Shown here: positions 11,245-21,540 of the stretch, piece after piece
Position numbering within the stretch: the first letter of the stretch is position 1
Layout of the letters: each line of letters begins with the position of its first letter
DNA from: Glossina fuscipes
Lineage: Eukaryota > Arthropoda > Insecta > Diptera > Glossinidae
DNA length: 64,000 bases
NCBI RefSeq assembly: GCF_014805625.2
Contig: NW_023998457.1
Location: 1,078,495 to 1,142,494 of the forward strand
Direction of reading: 5' to 3'
Made by a program: the position numbers and the translations under genes
The notes under the pieces: generated by a model
Seen by the model: the letters and a program-made list of their open reading frames with translations, nothing else
Database searches by the model: none
Told to the model about the DNA's origin: nothing

Positions 11245-12160
11245 TATACCCTGTTTTTATGTGAACTTACTATTATTAAAGAATAGTATATTAAAAATTA
11301 GACTTCTTTGCAAATAAAGGCGTACTTTCCATAAGAATGGTTGTGCCCAAGAGGTACAAAAATTATAGCACCTATTCAAAATTCAGCATAGTAACTTTTA
11401 TATCAAAATTACTATTACGGCTCAACGTCCATCGTAACGTATTAAAACATAAACTTTTCTGCCCTAAAAAATAAAGATTTTCGTGCAAGTTCTTACATAG
11501 GGTAGAATCTAAAAATCGGCATGGGTGGTCAAAATTTGGTACAGTGAATTTTTTTTTATCTTAGATCATAATTATGGGTTAAGTTTCATCATAACAAATT
11601 ATAATTTAGACTTTCCTGCCTTAGGGTAGGATTCAAAAATAGGCCGATATGGTTCAAATTTGGTACAGTTAATTTTTTTATTCTAAATTACCATTATAAT
11701 CTGATTTTCATCATGAGGAATTTAAAATAAGGTCTTTTTGTCATATGAAGGTCAGTTTCTGCTATAAGAGAGAGGATTCAAGGAATTGCTTCAGCCGGCT
11801 CAAAGTTTTCATACCAATTGCAACCTTTTCTATATAACATCTTGCAAAGTACAGCATTATATCGCAAGTAGTCGGAAAAGTGGACAGATCCGAACCATTT
11901 TCAATAGTGTTCGCCATTGAGTCAAAACGCGTCAATCTACTAAATACCATGAAAATATCTCAAATATTGCGACTTGTCGCTTGAACACAAATTTACATGA
12001 ATAGATATGAGAGGGACAGACAGACAGACAGGCTTATGTTCAGAACCATTTTCTGAATTGATCGATATAATTAAAGGTGGATCTTCCTTAGGCTTTTCTG
12101 CATATTACATAGGTCCGCATAAGCTTAATATATCCTGCATCACAAGTCGTGTAGGGTATA
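11245..12160 (+). mobile_element. Family R dispersed repeat, near full-length copy 3
   Basis: The left end is TATACCCTG (11245-11253) and the right end GTGTAGGGTATA (12149-12160). About 0.92 kb, collinear with the copy at 237-1093. Internal blocks include GGTAGAATC...GGGTGGTCAAAATTTGGTAC (near 11501-11543), CCGAACCATTTTCAATAG (near 11891) and GACAGACAGACAGGCTTA (near 12018). It has no coding capacity; the 62- and 81-codon frames in it are chance. Confidence 0.7.
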
Positions 12161-12257
12161 ATGAAATGGAGGCCAACATAAATACGATATATGTACTTAA
12201 TTTTGTAGAAAATGAACAAAGTTGGGCTTATAAACAAGACACAAGCTTGTGATAAGT

Positions 12258-12485
12258 TTGCGCGGACATATACGACACTCAGAAAGAGACACTTTTTACA
12301 TCCAAGCTTAGCTGGTCGTCTGTCCGTCTAGTTTCTTTAGGTTCAACCTACAAATCGGACTTTTCGAGATACTTGGATGAAATTTGGTATATCGGCCCCC
12401 GGTTAGGGATCAAGGAAGAACACTATTGAAAATGACTCGAATTGGACCACTTTTACGACAAACGATAGCAATGCTAGAACAAGGC
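12258..12485 (-). mobile_element. Family R fragment, inverted, next to copy 3
   Basis: Reads the reverse complement of the family core: AAGCTTAGCTGGTCGTCTGT (near 12314), TCGAGATACTTGGATGAAAT (near 12363), GAACACTATTGAAAATGA (near 12417). It lies about 100 bp beyond copy 3 in opposite orientation, so the two form a long imperfect inverted repeat. Confidence 0.6.
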
Positions 12486-13340
12486 TGTTAGACGCTCAAG
12501 GTGATTAGGAAAGAGTATGCTGAATATTATTTATTTATTCAAGCCTAAATAGATGGATCAATTAAGACGAAGCGGAGTCGCACACTCAAGATCAAGATTA
12601 AGTCAAATATATACACATAAATATTCTCCGTTGTAACTGAATAACTAAATGCATTAAGATCCTCAAGCTAGTGAGGAGTAAGTACACACCGTTCTAGATG
12701 CCCAGAGTATATACATATATACATATATGTATCGGTGTGTGGATGTGTACACCATTCTAACTGAATGGCTAAATGCCTGAAGATCCTCAAGCTAGAGAAG
12801 AAGAAGTACACTCAGTTCTAGGCACACAGGCTAACAACGACCGATTTAACCTGGATACGGAAAATAATGAAGAACATGTACACGCTTCCTATATTGACTT
12901 AGTTAGCAAAAGAGCTACTTAAAAATGTACATGCGTAACTCTAGGCGGGCGATGGACCAACAACTAAACAAACTTGAAGCTTTATGGAGAACTTGCATCT
13001 CTTTTGAAAAGCAAACGTTAAGTAAACCAAACATGAATTTTCCTCAAGTTTTTGATACATAGTTTCGTACAAACAATTATCGATTAAATGTTGTGGCTTT
13101 CCTGTAAATAGTTTCTCTAAAACTGCAAATCAAATCAATGCTAGTCACCGTCCACTGCTGCAAACCTAACTTGAGGACGCTTAGGAAACACGGAGAAAGG
13201 AGATTATGTAATATGTTGAAGTGCATAGATGGATAAGTAAAAATTTTACATAAAAATTCCGAAAAAAAAACTACTTATAGGATCAATGGAGCTTAGTTGA
13301 ATAGATTTTGATTAAAATTTATTTTTTCATTCAGCTAAGT
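12486..13340. other. Mixed DNA holding a 124-bp tandem duplication
   Basis: Apart from the duplication listed separately, there is a short open stretch near 12948-13060 (about 35 codons) with no recognisable domain. Otherwise nothing was identified. Confidence 0.4.
12629..12835 (+). repeat. 124-bp-period duplication (two units)
   Basis: AACTGAATAACTAAATGC at 12635 recurs as AACTGAATGGCTAAATGC at 12759, and AGATCCTCAAGCTAG recurs 124 bp apart (about 12657 and 12781). The inter-unit segment contains a TATACATATA-rich tract. Confidence 0.8.
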
Positions 13341-13804
13341 TTGGTTGGAAACTTTTTGCTCCCAATCGCATACCAAAGATTTTTCTAATTTGAATTTAGA
13401 GAAAAAGAGAAACAAGGAAAAAGAGAACAAAAAAAAAAAAACAAAAACAAAAATATATCAAAATTATTTTCTTAATTTCAAAGTTAATCCTGTTAAGCAT
13501 AAACTTTGGATTCACAGAAATCATAAGAAGTTCAAAAATCTTTTTATTCCAAAAATTCATAATCATAAAGGCATACATATTAGAAATCAAGGTTTGTGCG
13601 GTTACATACCCATACATATTTATACATCTTTTATTAATATATGATATTATGCAGAAATATATGAATTTGTTTGCGAGTATGTGTATGTATGTTTATTTTA
13701 TATGTGGAAGGCACACGAACAAGAAACAATTTCAAATCGATAATAATCACACGAATATTCATTCGTAGAACTGAAAAGACCTTGCGCAAAACACCAATAA
13801 CAAT

Positions 13805-13852
13805 AATAACAAAAACAACAACAACAACAACAACAATAATAATAATAATAAT
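13805..13852 (+). repeat. Compound (AAC)n (AAT)n microsatellite
   Basis: About eight CAA/AAC triplets followed by about seven AAT triplets. Confidence 0.85.
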
Positions 13853-14455
13853 GTGCTTAATACAGAAAAGTTGAAGCGTTTTTGAAATTTATAGCACTAA
13901 AATGTTTAAAATAACAATAACAACAAGAACAAAAACAAAAAAAGAAAAAAAAAATAAAAAGAAGAAGACAATAACAGCAACAGCAGCAAAAACTACTACG
14001 AATAGATAGAAACATTATATGGAAGATTCAAATGAATGGAGGCAACAATTTGGCAAAGCCAGACGCTAGCTTTGCTTTACATATATACATATATGTGCGT
14101 TTGTTTGTGCAAGCAAATGCGGTCGTGTGGGAATGCCAAACTCGCGCCAAAAGGAAGCACCAGCTAAACAACATTGAGCGTACAAACGAATTCAAAAGCT
14201 GCACAGACAGACAGACACATATGTGTTCCTTAAGCTTTGGTCTAAAACACTTTGTCAAAAATATTAAAAAAACATACAATACATACACGGACAAAAGATA
14301 TATATTAAAACGAAAAAAAAAATAAAAAATACAAATAAAAACAACAGCAATAACGACAACAACAATTGGGCAACCCCAAGATCAGTTCACCCAGAAAAAT
14401 CAAAATATGGAAGAAAAGCAACAAAAAACAAGAAAAAAACTTACGACAACCACTG

Positions 14456-14458
<3 letters not shown>

Positions 14459-14486
<28 letters not shown>
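14459..14486. repeat. (TA)n microsatellite
   Basis: Uninterrupted AT dinucleotide run of about 28 bp. A similar run of about 27 bp lies at 14864-14890. Confidence 0.9.
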
Positions 14487-14920
14487 GCAGCTGATCTTAC
14501 AGCTCTTTGCTATATTGTGTGCTTTGCCTTAAACCTGGCTTAGAGAGTGGTAACAAATGTTCATATATATACACACATACACACATACATTCATGTTCAG
14601 TCGTTTATAAACACATGTGTATGTTTATCTTTTTTAAAAGCCAAAGAAACAAAAACATTCGCTACGCCTGGCTTGTGTTACTCGTACTTGCAATTTCCAG
14701 AGAAGTGGTTCATGCCATTGTCTTATCATCGAACAAGATCAATATGCACGATATCAATATTGTTTCTCTTTTATTTTTTCTTTCTTTTTACTAAGTTGAA
14801 TAAATAATATAAATAAAATAAGGAACAAATAAAAGTTTTGCTAAATTTTAAGATATATACACCTATATATATATATATATATATATATACTTGTTTGTAT
14901 ATAACTATCATATGGCTTAC

Positions 14921-15914
14921 CTTGTTTCTGTTGCACAGTCAATCATCGAAACATAAACTATTGGGCGAACACTAATCAATATTGTCATTAATTATTATTA
15001 CCACTTATTTTTTTTTTTTTTTGTTAGTTATTTAACTTTTACTTAGTTTGCTTAAATTCGCAGAATTATTAATGAAATGATTTGATCAAAAAATTAACAT
15101 AATTTTCTAATTGTTCGCCGAAAGTATTTAATCTTCAATATATATTTATACCGTTCAACGATGTCCAAATTGCTTGCGACGTTAAACTAATAATTCATTT
15201 TGAATCGTATCATCTGAAGTTTGCTTTATGATGTTGTCATAACTACTTGAAAAAGTTCCTTGCTTTATTCATGGTTGCATTTATAACAAAATCATCACAC
15301 CGACCTACAATTCCGACTATTTGTTAATAACTTCGTCACTTCACTGCGCTTGGTTCATTTTTCAAATTGCTCACAAATTATGAAAAAATTTAATTTAAAC
15401 TAAGTTCTGCTCAGGCTCGTCATATGCAGTCCAAATGTCGAAATTTCTCTCAAGTTGACTAACAAAGATAACAACATCCCCGTTAACTCATTGTGAAGGA
15501 TATACAGCGAAGAATTAAAAAATTCGCTATACTTTTTCATCGAGCATGCGAAGCACCATTATTCGATTACATAGTGTTTGGAAGAATGGATGAATTAAAC
15601 GAATCAGTTCAACTACAATTATAATTAATTTTATGTTTTACAATAAATTATGGAAATCTTGAAAATACTTATCGTGGATTAGCACAAAGTTTTACTTTGA
15701 AAACATATGTTTTTAAATCTTATGTTAACACTTAAGTATAAACTTTAAGTACTATATTTGCGCGATTTTATCGAAATGTGTGTAATGCGTTAAAAACTTA
15801 AGTCGAATATAACAGATGTCAAAGGATTTAAGGCGGGATTTACTCTAACACGCTTATAGCGTTTTTAAGTTACTTCAGTCCTGCGAATTTAAGAACTTGA
15901 CAATGCGAGCTTAC
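14921..15914. other. AT-rich DNA, nothing recognised
   Basis: Includes a poly-T tract at about 15009-15022. No coding frame or TE motif seen. Confidence 0.4.
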
Positions 15915-16260
15915 AGAAGGTCTACCAATTACCAAATTAACTCGTCAAGCATTTGTTATATATTGGAAAGAACTTGAAAAAAACAATAGTATGCAGTCAT
16001 CCATTGTCAGTGCACATAACGCGATGCTTCGATTACCAAATTAAGTTGACCAGCATTAGTTATGTATTGGAAGGAACTTGAAAGAAGCATTAGTACGCAG
16101 TCGTTATCGTTGAATATAATACCAAGCTTATGCGTATATGAATCCAACAAACGACGGTTATCAAATTAACTTGACAAGTATTAGTTATGCACTGGAAAAA
16201 AATCGACACATTAGTATGCAGCCATCCTTTGGCATTGAATATAATAGGAAGATTGTGAGC
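15915..16260 (+). repeat. Degenerate tandem array, three units of about 104-125 bp
   Basis: TTACCAAATTAA occurs at 15929 and 16033, and TTATCAAATTAA at 16158. Each is followed by TCAAGCATTTGTTATATATT-like text, GGAA(A/G)GAACTTGAAA, TTAGTATGCAGTCATCC and TTGAATATAATA. Spacing varies because of indels. Non-coding. Confidence 0.75.
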
Positions 16261-16391
16261 ATATTTCACTTAATCCTCAATATAATTGAATCGACTTTGT
16301 AAACTAAAATATATTAAATATAATATCGAAAACTTTTAAGTTTTATCTGTGTGTAAAAATTGCTTCTTTACTCAATTTTTATATTAATCAA
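16261..16391. other. AT-rich flank ending in a target-site duplication
   Basis: The last 12 bases (TATATTAATCAA, 16380-16391) are repeated exactly at 16488-16499, on the other side of the SINE-like insertion. Confidence 0.7.
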
Positions 16392-16487
16392 GAGCCGATA
16401 GCCTGTGTTGCTAGTGCTCAATGTCTTTTTTTTAGTCTAAGAATTCAATTCATTAGTCTAAAATTAAAATAATAATAATAATAATAA
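16392..16487 (+). mobile_element. Family B short SINE-like insertion, copy 1, with TSD
   Basis: Starts GAGCCGATAGCC, then TTGCTAGTGCT, TTTTTAGTCTAAGAATTCAA, and ends in an (AAT)n tail (about 16467-16487). It is bounded by a perfect 12-bp direct repeat TATATTAATCAA (16380-16391 and 16488-16499), which is the hallmark of target-primed retroposition. No tRNA-like head is present in this copy. The element is only about 96 bp. Same 5' start as the copy at 17352. Confidence 0.85.
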
Positions 16488-16499
16488 TATATTAATCAA

Positions 16500-16951
16500 A
16501 TAATTCACATATTGTTTTCAATAGAAATATACATTTGATTTAACTTTTTGTGGCACTAACAATAAGAGGTTTTTTCCACAAGAAGCTTAATGATTGCATT
16601 CCATTATACTTACAACACTCTTTCAATCTTTGTCTTTTCTTAACCACTTTTTATGTACACAGTGGGTTTAGCTATTGTAAAAGTATTAAAATTAGGTCTA
16701 GTTGTTGAATTTCCAATAAAAAATTTTCCTTCTAGGACTTCCCGTCTTTCCGTGGTTGCAACTTATAGAAATTGTGCGAGAAATTAATAAAACCTGTAGC
16801 TAACATAATTTACCCAACATACAGTTGGGTATGTGCGTCTTATTAAATTGACACAGAATAACATATCGATTAAACGCACATAAAATTTGTAATGTGTGTT
16901 CGCTGCTTGGTGTGCAATCTAAAAGATATAATGAAGTACCGGTCCAGAGAC
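16500..16951. other. AT-rich DNA, nothing recognised
   Basis: No motif beyond AT-rich text. Confidence 0.4.
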
Positions 16952-17085
16952 CTATCGTCAACCTCTAAAGTACTATTCTGCTTTAAAAAGAAGCCATCAG
17001 AACTATCGACAAACCCTAAAAAGCAATTCAGCTTTAAAAAGAATTCATCGGAACGATCTTCAATCTCTAAAGAACAGTTTAATAG
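16952..17085 (+). repeat. 51-bp tandem repeat, about 2.7 units, frame-preserving
   Basis: The anchor ATCG/ATCTT recurs at 16954, 17005 and 17056, an exact 51-bp period. Because 51 is a multiple of 3, a 74-codon frame (16892-17116) stays open and encodes a 17-residue repeat with FKKK-like blocks. Most differences between units change the amino acid, so selection for protein is not apparent. Probably a minisatellite. Confidence 0.75.
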
Positions 17086-17351
17086 TCTTTCGGGAGTTCA
17101 CACCTTTACAAGTTGAAAGAGTTCAGTTTGAAAGTTAAACCATATTATTATCGAATTAAAACCGAAAAAAACCAAATTTAAAGACTTTAAAACTTATATA
17201 AAATTTTCACTTATGCAAAGTTAGTCTTAATTTACGCAAATATTCCTTGCCTTAAAATTCTTCCTAAGGTCTTATATGAGTTTAAGCAAGTTGAAAATTA
17301 GCAGGAAATTTCAGCCTTTGATAAAAATAGACAAGACTTAATTTCTTATTA
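17086..17351. other. AT-rich flank ending in a target-site duplication
   Basis: The last 12 bases AATTTCTTATTA (17340-17351) recur exactly at 17437-17448. Confidence 0.6.
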
Positions 17352-17436
17352 AGCCGATAGCCTTAGATGCTAGTGCTTTTAAGAGTTTAGTCTTAGAATT
17401 TATTTCTCTGGCGAAATTAATAATAATAATAATAAT
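17352..17436 (+). mobile_element. Family B short SINE-like insertion, copy 2, with TSD
   Basis: Begins AGCCGATAGCCTTAGATGC, continues TAGTGCTTTTAAGAGTTTAG and TCTTAGAATTTATTTCTC, and ends in (AAT)n. It is flanked by a perfect 12-bp direct repeat AATTTCTTATTA (17340-17351 and 17437-17448). It shares its exact 5' start with the copy about 1 kb upstream, although the target sites differ. This supports a defined, very short retroposon unit. There is no internal open frame. Confidence 0.88.
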
Positions 17437-17448
17437 AATTTCTTATTA

Positions 17449-19083
17449 TTTAATGAGAATTATTCAGTTCCTTATTATTCCTTGTTTTTGAACAAATATT
17501 TACTATTTTATTTTATTTTTTCTCACTCTTTCACTAAATAATTTCTTCACTTCCGCAATTAGTAAAATTCAATCTTATTTCGTGAAACATAACCTACGGC
17601 CATCTTTTAATACAATACCGAATCAAATTACAATAACAAAACAACTTTTCCAATACTTATCACGCACAAAACGGATTTTATACTAACAACTTGTTGACGA
17701 CTCTAAAAAGCTACTTGTGTCTCTCTATTTAATGTCTTATGTCAATAATATTTTCGTGCATTAAATATTCCCAAGAGTAGCTTGAAATTGTTATTATCAT
17801 CAATTACACTTTGATTGATATCGTTTTCACAAAATTCTATTACAATGTTTTCAAAGGATTAAACTTAATAAAATTGCCATTACACGCTGAGACGAACTTA
17901 ATTAAACGAAACGAAATAGAGAAATGATACATACAGTGATGCTTTATATCGTAACATTATTACACTTCTTAATCTTTCTCTCACTTTTTTTCAATGATTT
18001 TGTATTTGGTCCGATCATTGCCATTTCAAAATGTACATGCAGTTAAGGGCATTGCAAATGTAAACATAAATAAGAAAAATATGCATTTTATATTATTATC
18101 TATGGCTATGTTTTGTTTCAATTCACGAGAATATTCGTTGAGTTTTACGCAATAGTATAATAATAATAAAATTTTACTGAGAAAAAAATATCTACTCTCA
18201 TGCCTCAAGGATTGCGCGCTATTCAAAAAAAAAAAGCCGACAACTAGTCTTTCTTTACTAGAGTTAAAAGCTAATGATGGCACGCATTGTAATTGGTTTT
18301 ACAATAAATGCTGTAAAAGCAGTAATTGGCAAACCACAAGAATTTACTTTCATATCTGTCATTAATTGTTTTTATAAAACCACGATGGTTAGACATTTGG
18401 TTAACGTGAGAAAGGATTTGTTGTGATTAAATAACAATACTGGAGAGTATTTTAAACATTAAGTGAATAGAATATAAATCAATCTATCCGGTTTTTTTAA
18501 CTTGGTTGTCGAAGAGATAAAAGAAAGGAATAGTTAAGGGAGTTAATAAAAGCGTTAAGAAATAAAGGAAAACTAACTCCAAATTTCTAAAAAGATAATA
18601 GTAAGCAGCGAAAAATTAATTCATGCGGCTTAATACGAACAGATGAAACGGGATTTACCAAACTTCGTTCAAAGTAAAATTAAACTGGACTAAACTGGAC
18701 GTAATATCCACTTGTGAAAGTATATTTGGTCGATAATGAAGGGGCGTATAGTCGACATAAGTCAAGTAAAGGGCGAAGCATTATTAATATGAATTTGAAA
18801 TAAACTAAGCCGGATTTGGACAGGCAACGTGAAAAGGTTTTCAAAATTTAAATCAAAATGATTAGTGATCGAGCAAAAATTGTCTTCGAATGACCCCTAC
18901 TTTCTTTAAATTTTTTAAATGATTGGCGATAATTCGCTTTAAAAGTACTACACTTCATTGATTTTTTTTAATTACATCTTTAATTAGATCGATTAATAAA
19001 ACTATTTATTTATTACATCCTATAAGTTATTTGTTCAACAATATAAGTTCTCAGCTAATTTCTTTAGCTAATTATAGCACAAC

Positions 19084-19114
<31 letters not shown>

Positions 19115-19354
19115 TACGCAGCTGCAAAGAACTTATCAATCATATGAAAATTCTATAAGGGAATATTTTATTACTTACATAATATGAAAGAAAAGACAAA
19201 ATTTTAATTGTTTATTAATTCTGCAAACTCATTGAAATTTGTTGTCTTACTTTTGAATCCATCTTTTACTGTTATTGCCCTAATAAGAATTAAATTCCAA
19301 AAGTATTACATTGCATTAAAAAATTGAAACACAAAGGAATATAATTTTTTTTTT
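17449..19354. other. AT-rich DNA, no gene recognised
   Basis: Contains a (TA)n run at about 19083-19108. An 85-codon frame on - (18026-18283) has no recognisable motif. No TE relic seen. Confidence 0.4.
19083..19108. repeat. (TA)n microsatellite
   Basis: TA dinucleotide run of about 26 bp, followed by ACATATATACG. Confidence 0.85.
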
Positions 19355-19640
19355 ATACTCACCACTGTAAGATAGGGTTATACTAATTTTGTTTGTTTCC
19401 AAAATATATATAACACCCAGAAGGAAACTTTAGAGACCCTATAAACTATATATATTCTTGATCAGCGGGAAATTCTGAATTGTTTTAGCCATGTCCGTCT
19501 GCCTGTGTGTCTGGGTGCTGTGTGTTGTTGGCACTCTTCTGGTCGCAAAAATGAAGATCTCCACTTTAAATTCGGCAGGTTGTTATTGAAAATGGGACGA
19601 ATTGGTCAGAGCAAAAACGCGCAGTGAAGCCTAAACTGAA
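19355..19640 (-). mobile_element. Dispersed fly-type repeat fragment, R-like
   Basis: Reads TATAACACCCAGAAGGAAAC (near 19410), AGAGACCCTATAAAC, TTCTTGATCAGC, AGCCATGTCCGTCTGCCTGT (near 19486) and GTTATTGAAAATGGGACGAA (near 19582). This order matches a very abundant repeat I recall from tephritid and drosophilid sequences (established only from memory). The GTTATTGAAAATGG block is the reverse complement of the family R core. Not protein-coding. Confidence 0.55.
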
Positions 19641-20699
19641 CACAACTCTGTTTTTTTTACACAAATTTTTGCATTTTTGCTCATTACTTGGAAATTATTA
19701 GAGTTAGAAAGCTGAAACTTTCCGCAGTTGCTTTACGGAATGCGTTACTCTCTAAGTCCAAAACTGGAATCAATCGGCCGTGTCCATATCAAGTTACAAG
19801 TACTTAAATTTAATTTTTTTCATTTTTTTGAGGTTTAATGCTTATTGATCATAAGGCAAACAAGATAAAACGTTTAAAACTATTTTATACACTCCTCAAA
19901 CGAGGATATATTATCTGCTTAAAAATGGATTAATTTTAAAATGAATATGGTCGACACCGCCGATTAATTTTTTCTTAAAAATACCAGCGATATGGGTGTC
20001 AAATAAAATAACTTGGAAAATGTAATCCGAAAAGCGTAATGTTGGATATGCGAGATTCGGCTTTCGCCAAATGAAACGTTCTTACTTGTTTAAATTGATT
20101 TATTATTTCAAATCTCTTCATAGTGCACAACATCACGATAATCGAAGAAAGCTATTAAGAACACTTTGTTTTTTTTTAATGCTTCAGATATAAGATCTAT
20201 GTTTAAGAGCTCGTTTAGTTTTGTAATAGTTACTAAGGCTTTAACATAAAAAGCTAAAAGTTATTGTACAAGCATAAATCAAATTTTAAATGAACAAAAC
20301 TGATTCAAATAAGCACAAAACTGATCTAAAACCTATTAGAACCATTTTTCCAAAAGTTCAATGTAATGTGTCATCTCATGCTCAATGCTCATAATTAGAA
20401 AAATATTGAATGAATCAAAGGTGAATTGAAAGGCGAAAAACGAAACTGATCATGAAATAAACTACGTGAGTAATTAAAATTCTTCTTAGCCATTGAGGAG
20501 CCAACTTTGAAACTCGTAGGCGGCAAAAAGAGCGAACTGCACACATTTAGCTATGACAGGGCAACTAAACATGTTTAGTTAGTAAAGTTAAACGAAAATT
20601 TAAGAAAAAAAAAGAAGAAGAAGAGTAAAGTACACAAATAGCTCTAAAGAAGAAAACAGAAAAAAGGAGTCCATTAGTGTCATTAGCACCCAATTATGC
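19641..20699. other. Probable extension of the R-like repeat, then unique DNA
   Basis: Text such as GGATATGCGAGATTCGGCTT (near 20045) looks repeat-derived. A block at about 20117-20170 (CATAGTGCACAACATCACG) recurs at about 22421-22468. No gene recognised. Confidence 0.35.
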
Positions 20700-21293
20700 T
20701 ATAAGCGTTTTGTTTTCTTTATGCTTGTTATTGTTGTTCTTCAAATTTTGATGCATGTTTTAAAAAATTTGACGTCTACTATGTTTTCTTCCTTGGATAT
20801 TTATTTGAATCAGAAGAATTTAAAATCACAACAATGTTGCTATGTGTTGTTGAATGTATACATGAATTTTTTTTTTTTTTTGTTTGTGTGCGGAGGTGCT
20901 CGCAGAGAATTTGAGTAATTTTCTGGCGCGTGTTCTGTGCGTGTTTGTAGCGCGAGGATCTTTTCCGTTTTTGTTTTTTTTCTTTTTTTGCTTTCCCCTA
21001 ATTTTTTCATTATCAACAACAGGGAGAATATATCACATTTGATCAATCATTTGTTACTCATATAAAATTCGTTACAAACCCAGGAAGTAAAAGTGACATC
21101 GATCTGCAACACTCTGGAAATTAACCATGAACTGTAAACTCAAGCCCATCTCCCCATTTGTATCTAGAACTCTTCATGGATAAGTCCATTTAAGCTCATG
21201 TATGCAAGCAGTAACTGTCGAAGTTGTGCTCTTGTTTAGTATTCCCCTTGCTTCGTAATCCTTTCCACAGCTTTCCACAGCTTTCACCGCAGC
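20700..21293. other. Unique-looking DNA with poly-T tract
   Basis: Includes a T15 run (about 20867-20881) and GT-rich text. The frames over it are low-complexity. No gene recognised. Confidence 0.4.
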
Positions 21294-21540
21294 TTCTCCA
21301 GCATTGACTGTTACTGGAAACTTTTACAGTTGCAACACAATCTTATCCTTTTCCTTATCCTTGTCCCAACAAGAGCATGATATCTTATTCGCCTTACTTT
21401 CTCCGCCACTGTCTATTACTGGAGGCTTTAACATTTGCCACGCAATCTTATTTTTTTCCTTATCCCTTTCCCAGGAAGAGCTTGGTATCTTATTCATCAC
21501 AGCTTCTCCATCACTACTGAAGACTTTAATAATTTCACTA
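21294..21540 (+). repeat. 105-bp tandem repeat, about 2.3 units, frame-preserving
   Basis: TTCTCC anchors at 21294, 21399 and 21504 give an exact 105-bp period. An 81-codon frame (21304-21549) stays open because 105 is divisible by 3, with a SLSLSQ-like hydrophobic block in each 35-residue unit. Nearly all codon differences between the two full units are non-synonymous, arguing against a selected protein. Confidence 0.75.

Larger units (their letters stand above)
13341..14920. other. Microsatellite-rich single-copy-looking DNA
   Basis: A-rich tracts (13402-13445, 13925-13968, 14300-14340), (AAC)n/(AAT)n at about 13800-13852, (TA)n at 14459-14486 and 14864-14890, and (CA)-rich text near 14570. 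No TE relic and no gene recognised. Confidence 0.5.
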
